Origin: Adiantum capillus-veneris
Taxonomy: Eukaryota; Streptophyta; Polypodiopsida; Polypodiales; Pteridaceae
Assembly (NCBI GenBank): GCA_014529385.2
Contig: CM043959.1
Location: forward strand, 92,173,529-92,237,528
Direction of reading: 5' to 3'
DNA length: 64,000 bases
Part shown: positions 63,745 to 64,000 of the stretch, in pieces
Layout of the letters: every line of letters begins with the position of its first letter
How positions within the stretch are numbered: position 1 is the stretch's first letter
Translations under genes and position numbers: made by a program
The notes under the pieces: generated by a model
Told to the model about the DNA's origin: nothing
Database searches by the model: none
The model's input: the letters and a program-made list of their open reading frames with translations, nothing else

Positions 63745-64000
63745 TCAGCCCACAAAGGGGAGTAAGCCCAAAGCTTTGCGGAAAGCTTCAAGCTTCTCAT
63801 GAGACAATGAATTTGTGAAAAGATATGCAAGGTTGTCCTGTGTTGGCAGGTAATCCAAGCTAATCTCTCTTGCTGAGAGCCTCTCCCTGACATAGTGGTA
63901 ATGCACCTCAATGTGCTTTGTGCGAGCATGAAAAACTAGGTTCTTCATAACTGCCAATGCGCTCTGACTTTCAGTGTAGATAGTGATGGCAGTGTCCTGT
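63745..64000 (-). pseudogene. Copia RNase H end, inverted
   Basis: On the minus strand from the window edge: TIYTESQSALAVMKNLVFHA, RTKHIEVHYHYVRERL and LAYLFTNSLSHEKLEAF, the standard end of copia RNase H (SQSA...HARTKHI...). It ends before the polypurine tract. It is the part missing from the plus-strand copia piece; the catalytic start of RNase H is beyond the window. Confidence 0.88.

Overview
The window is nuclear DNA of a plant, most likely a vascular plant with a large, repeat-rich genome. The evidence is the content: chromodomain Ty3/gypsy, Tat/Athila-like Ty3/gypsy and Ty1/copia LTR retrotransposons, GT-AG introns, and decayed single-copy genes between elements. Nothing in the sequence fixes the species. 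No tRNA, rRNA or organellar gene was recognised.

1-12096 is the gene-bearing flank. It starts with a decayed two-exon plus-strand gene of unknown function (1-1442), then three copies of a long inverted repeat (1611-2506). The most unusual gene follows: an intronless minus-strand open reading frame (2888-3751) whose first seven codons read MARTKQT and whose last ~82 residues form a histone H3 fold, separated by a ~200-residue acidic/basic region absent from canonical H3. Directly upstream on the same strand is a multi-exon, broken gene resembling an uncharacterised transposase-like family (3893-6757). From 7.9 to 10.4 kb lie two decayed FCP1/NIF-like HAD phosphatase fragments in CCATAGGG-rich repeats.

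12097-54335 is one chromodomain Ty3/gypsy element (A, plus strand, 5-bp target-site duplication TTAAT) that has itself been a target four times. It contains: a 19-kb giant gypsy element G (15409-34477, minus, TSD ACAAG); a solo LTR of A's own family inside the gag zinc knuckle (34654-36250); a 10.3-kb Tat-like element C with an extra archaeal-type RNase H (37241-47566, minus, TSD CTAC); and an inverted solo LTR of a related family (47849-49720, TSD TATTT). Excising the four insertions leaves one frame through gag, protease, RT, RNase H, integrase and chromodomain, interrupted by stops but by no frameshift. Element A also has a 453-bp in-frame tandem duplication in RT/RNase H.

G is the most elaborate element. 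It has gag and a first retropepsin, RT/RNase H, two tandem integrase-type zinc fingers, an integrase with a second retropepsin fused to its C-terminus, a WIPK-repeat extension, and two further ORFs (328 and ~758 aa) near the 3' LTR separated by an in-frame TAG. Its two non-coding spacers carry nine copies of a 24-bp palindrome at ~283 or ~125-145 bp spacing.

54872-64000 is a rearranged patch. It holds an LTR of G's family with a captured DEAD-box helicase fragment, a G-family gag-protease fragment with an internal tandem duplication, and a Ty1/copia element. That copia element is split by an inversion: its 3' LTR, RNase H end, target-site duplication and host flank all lie in reverse orientation at the right edge of the window.
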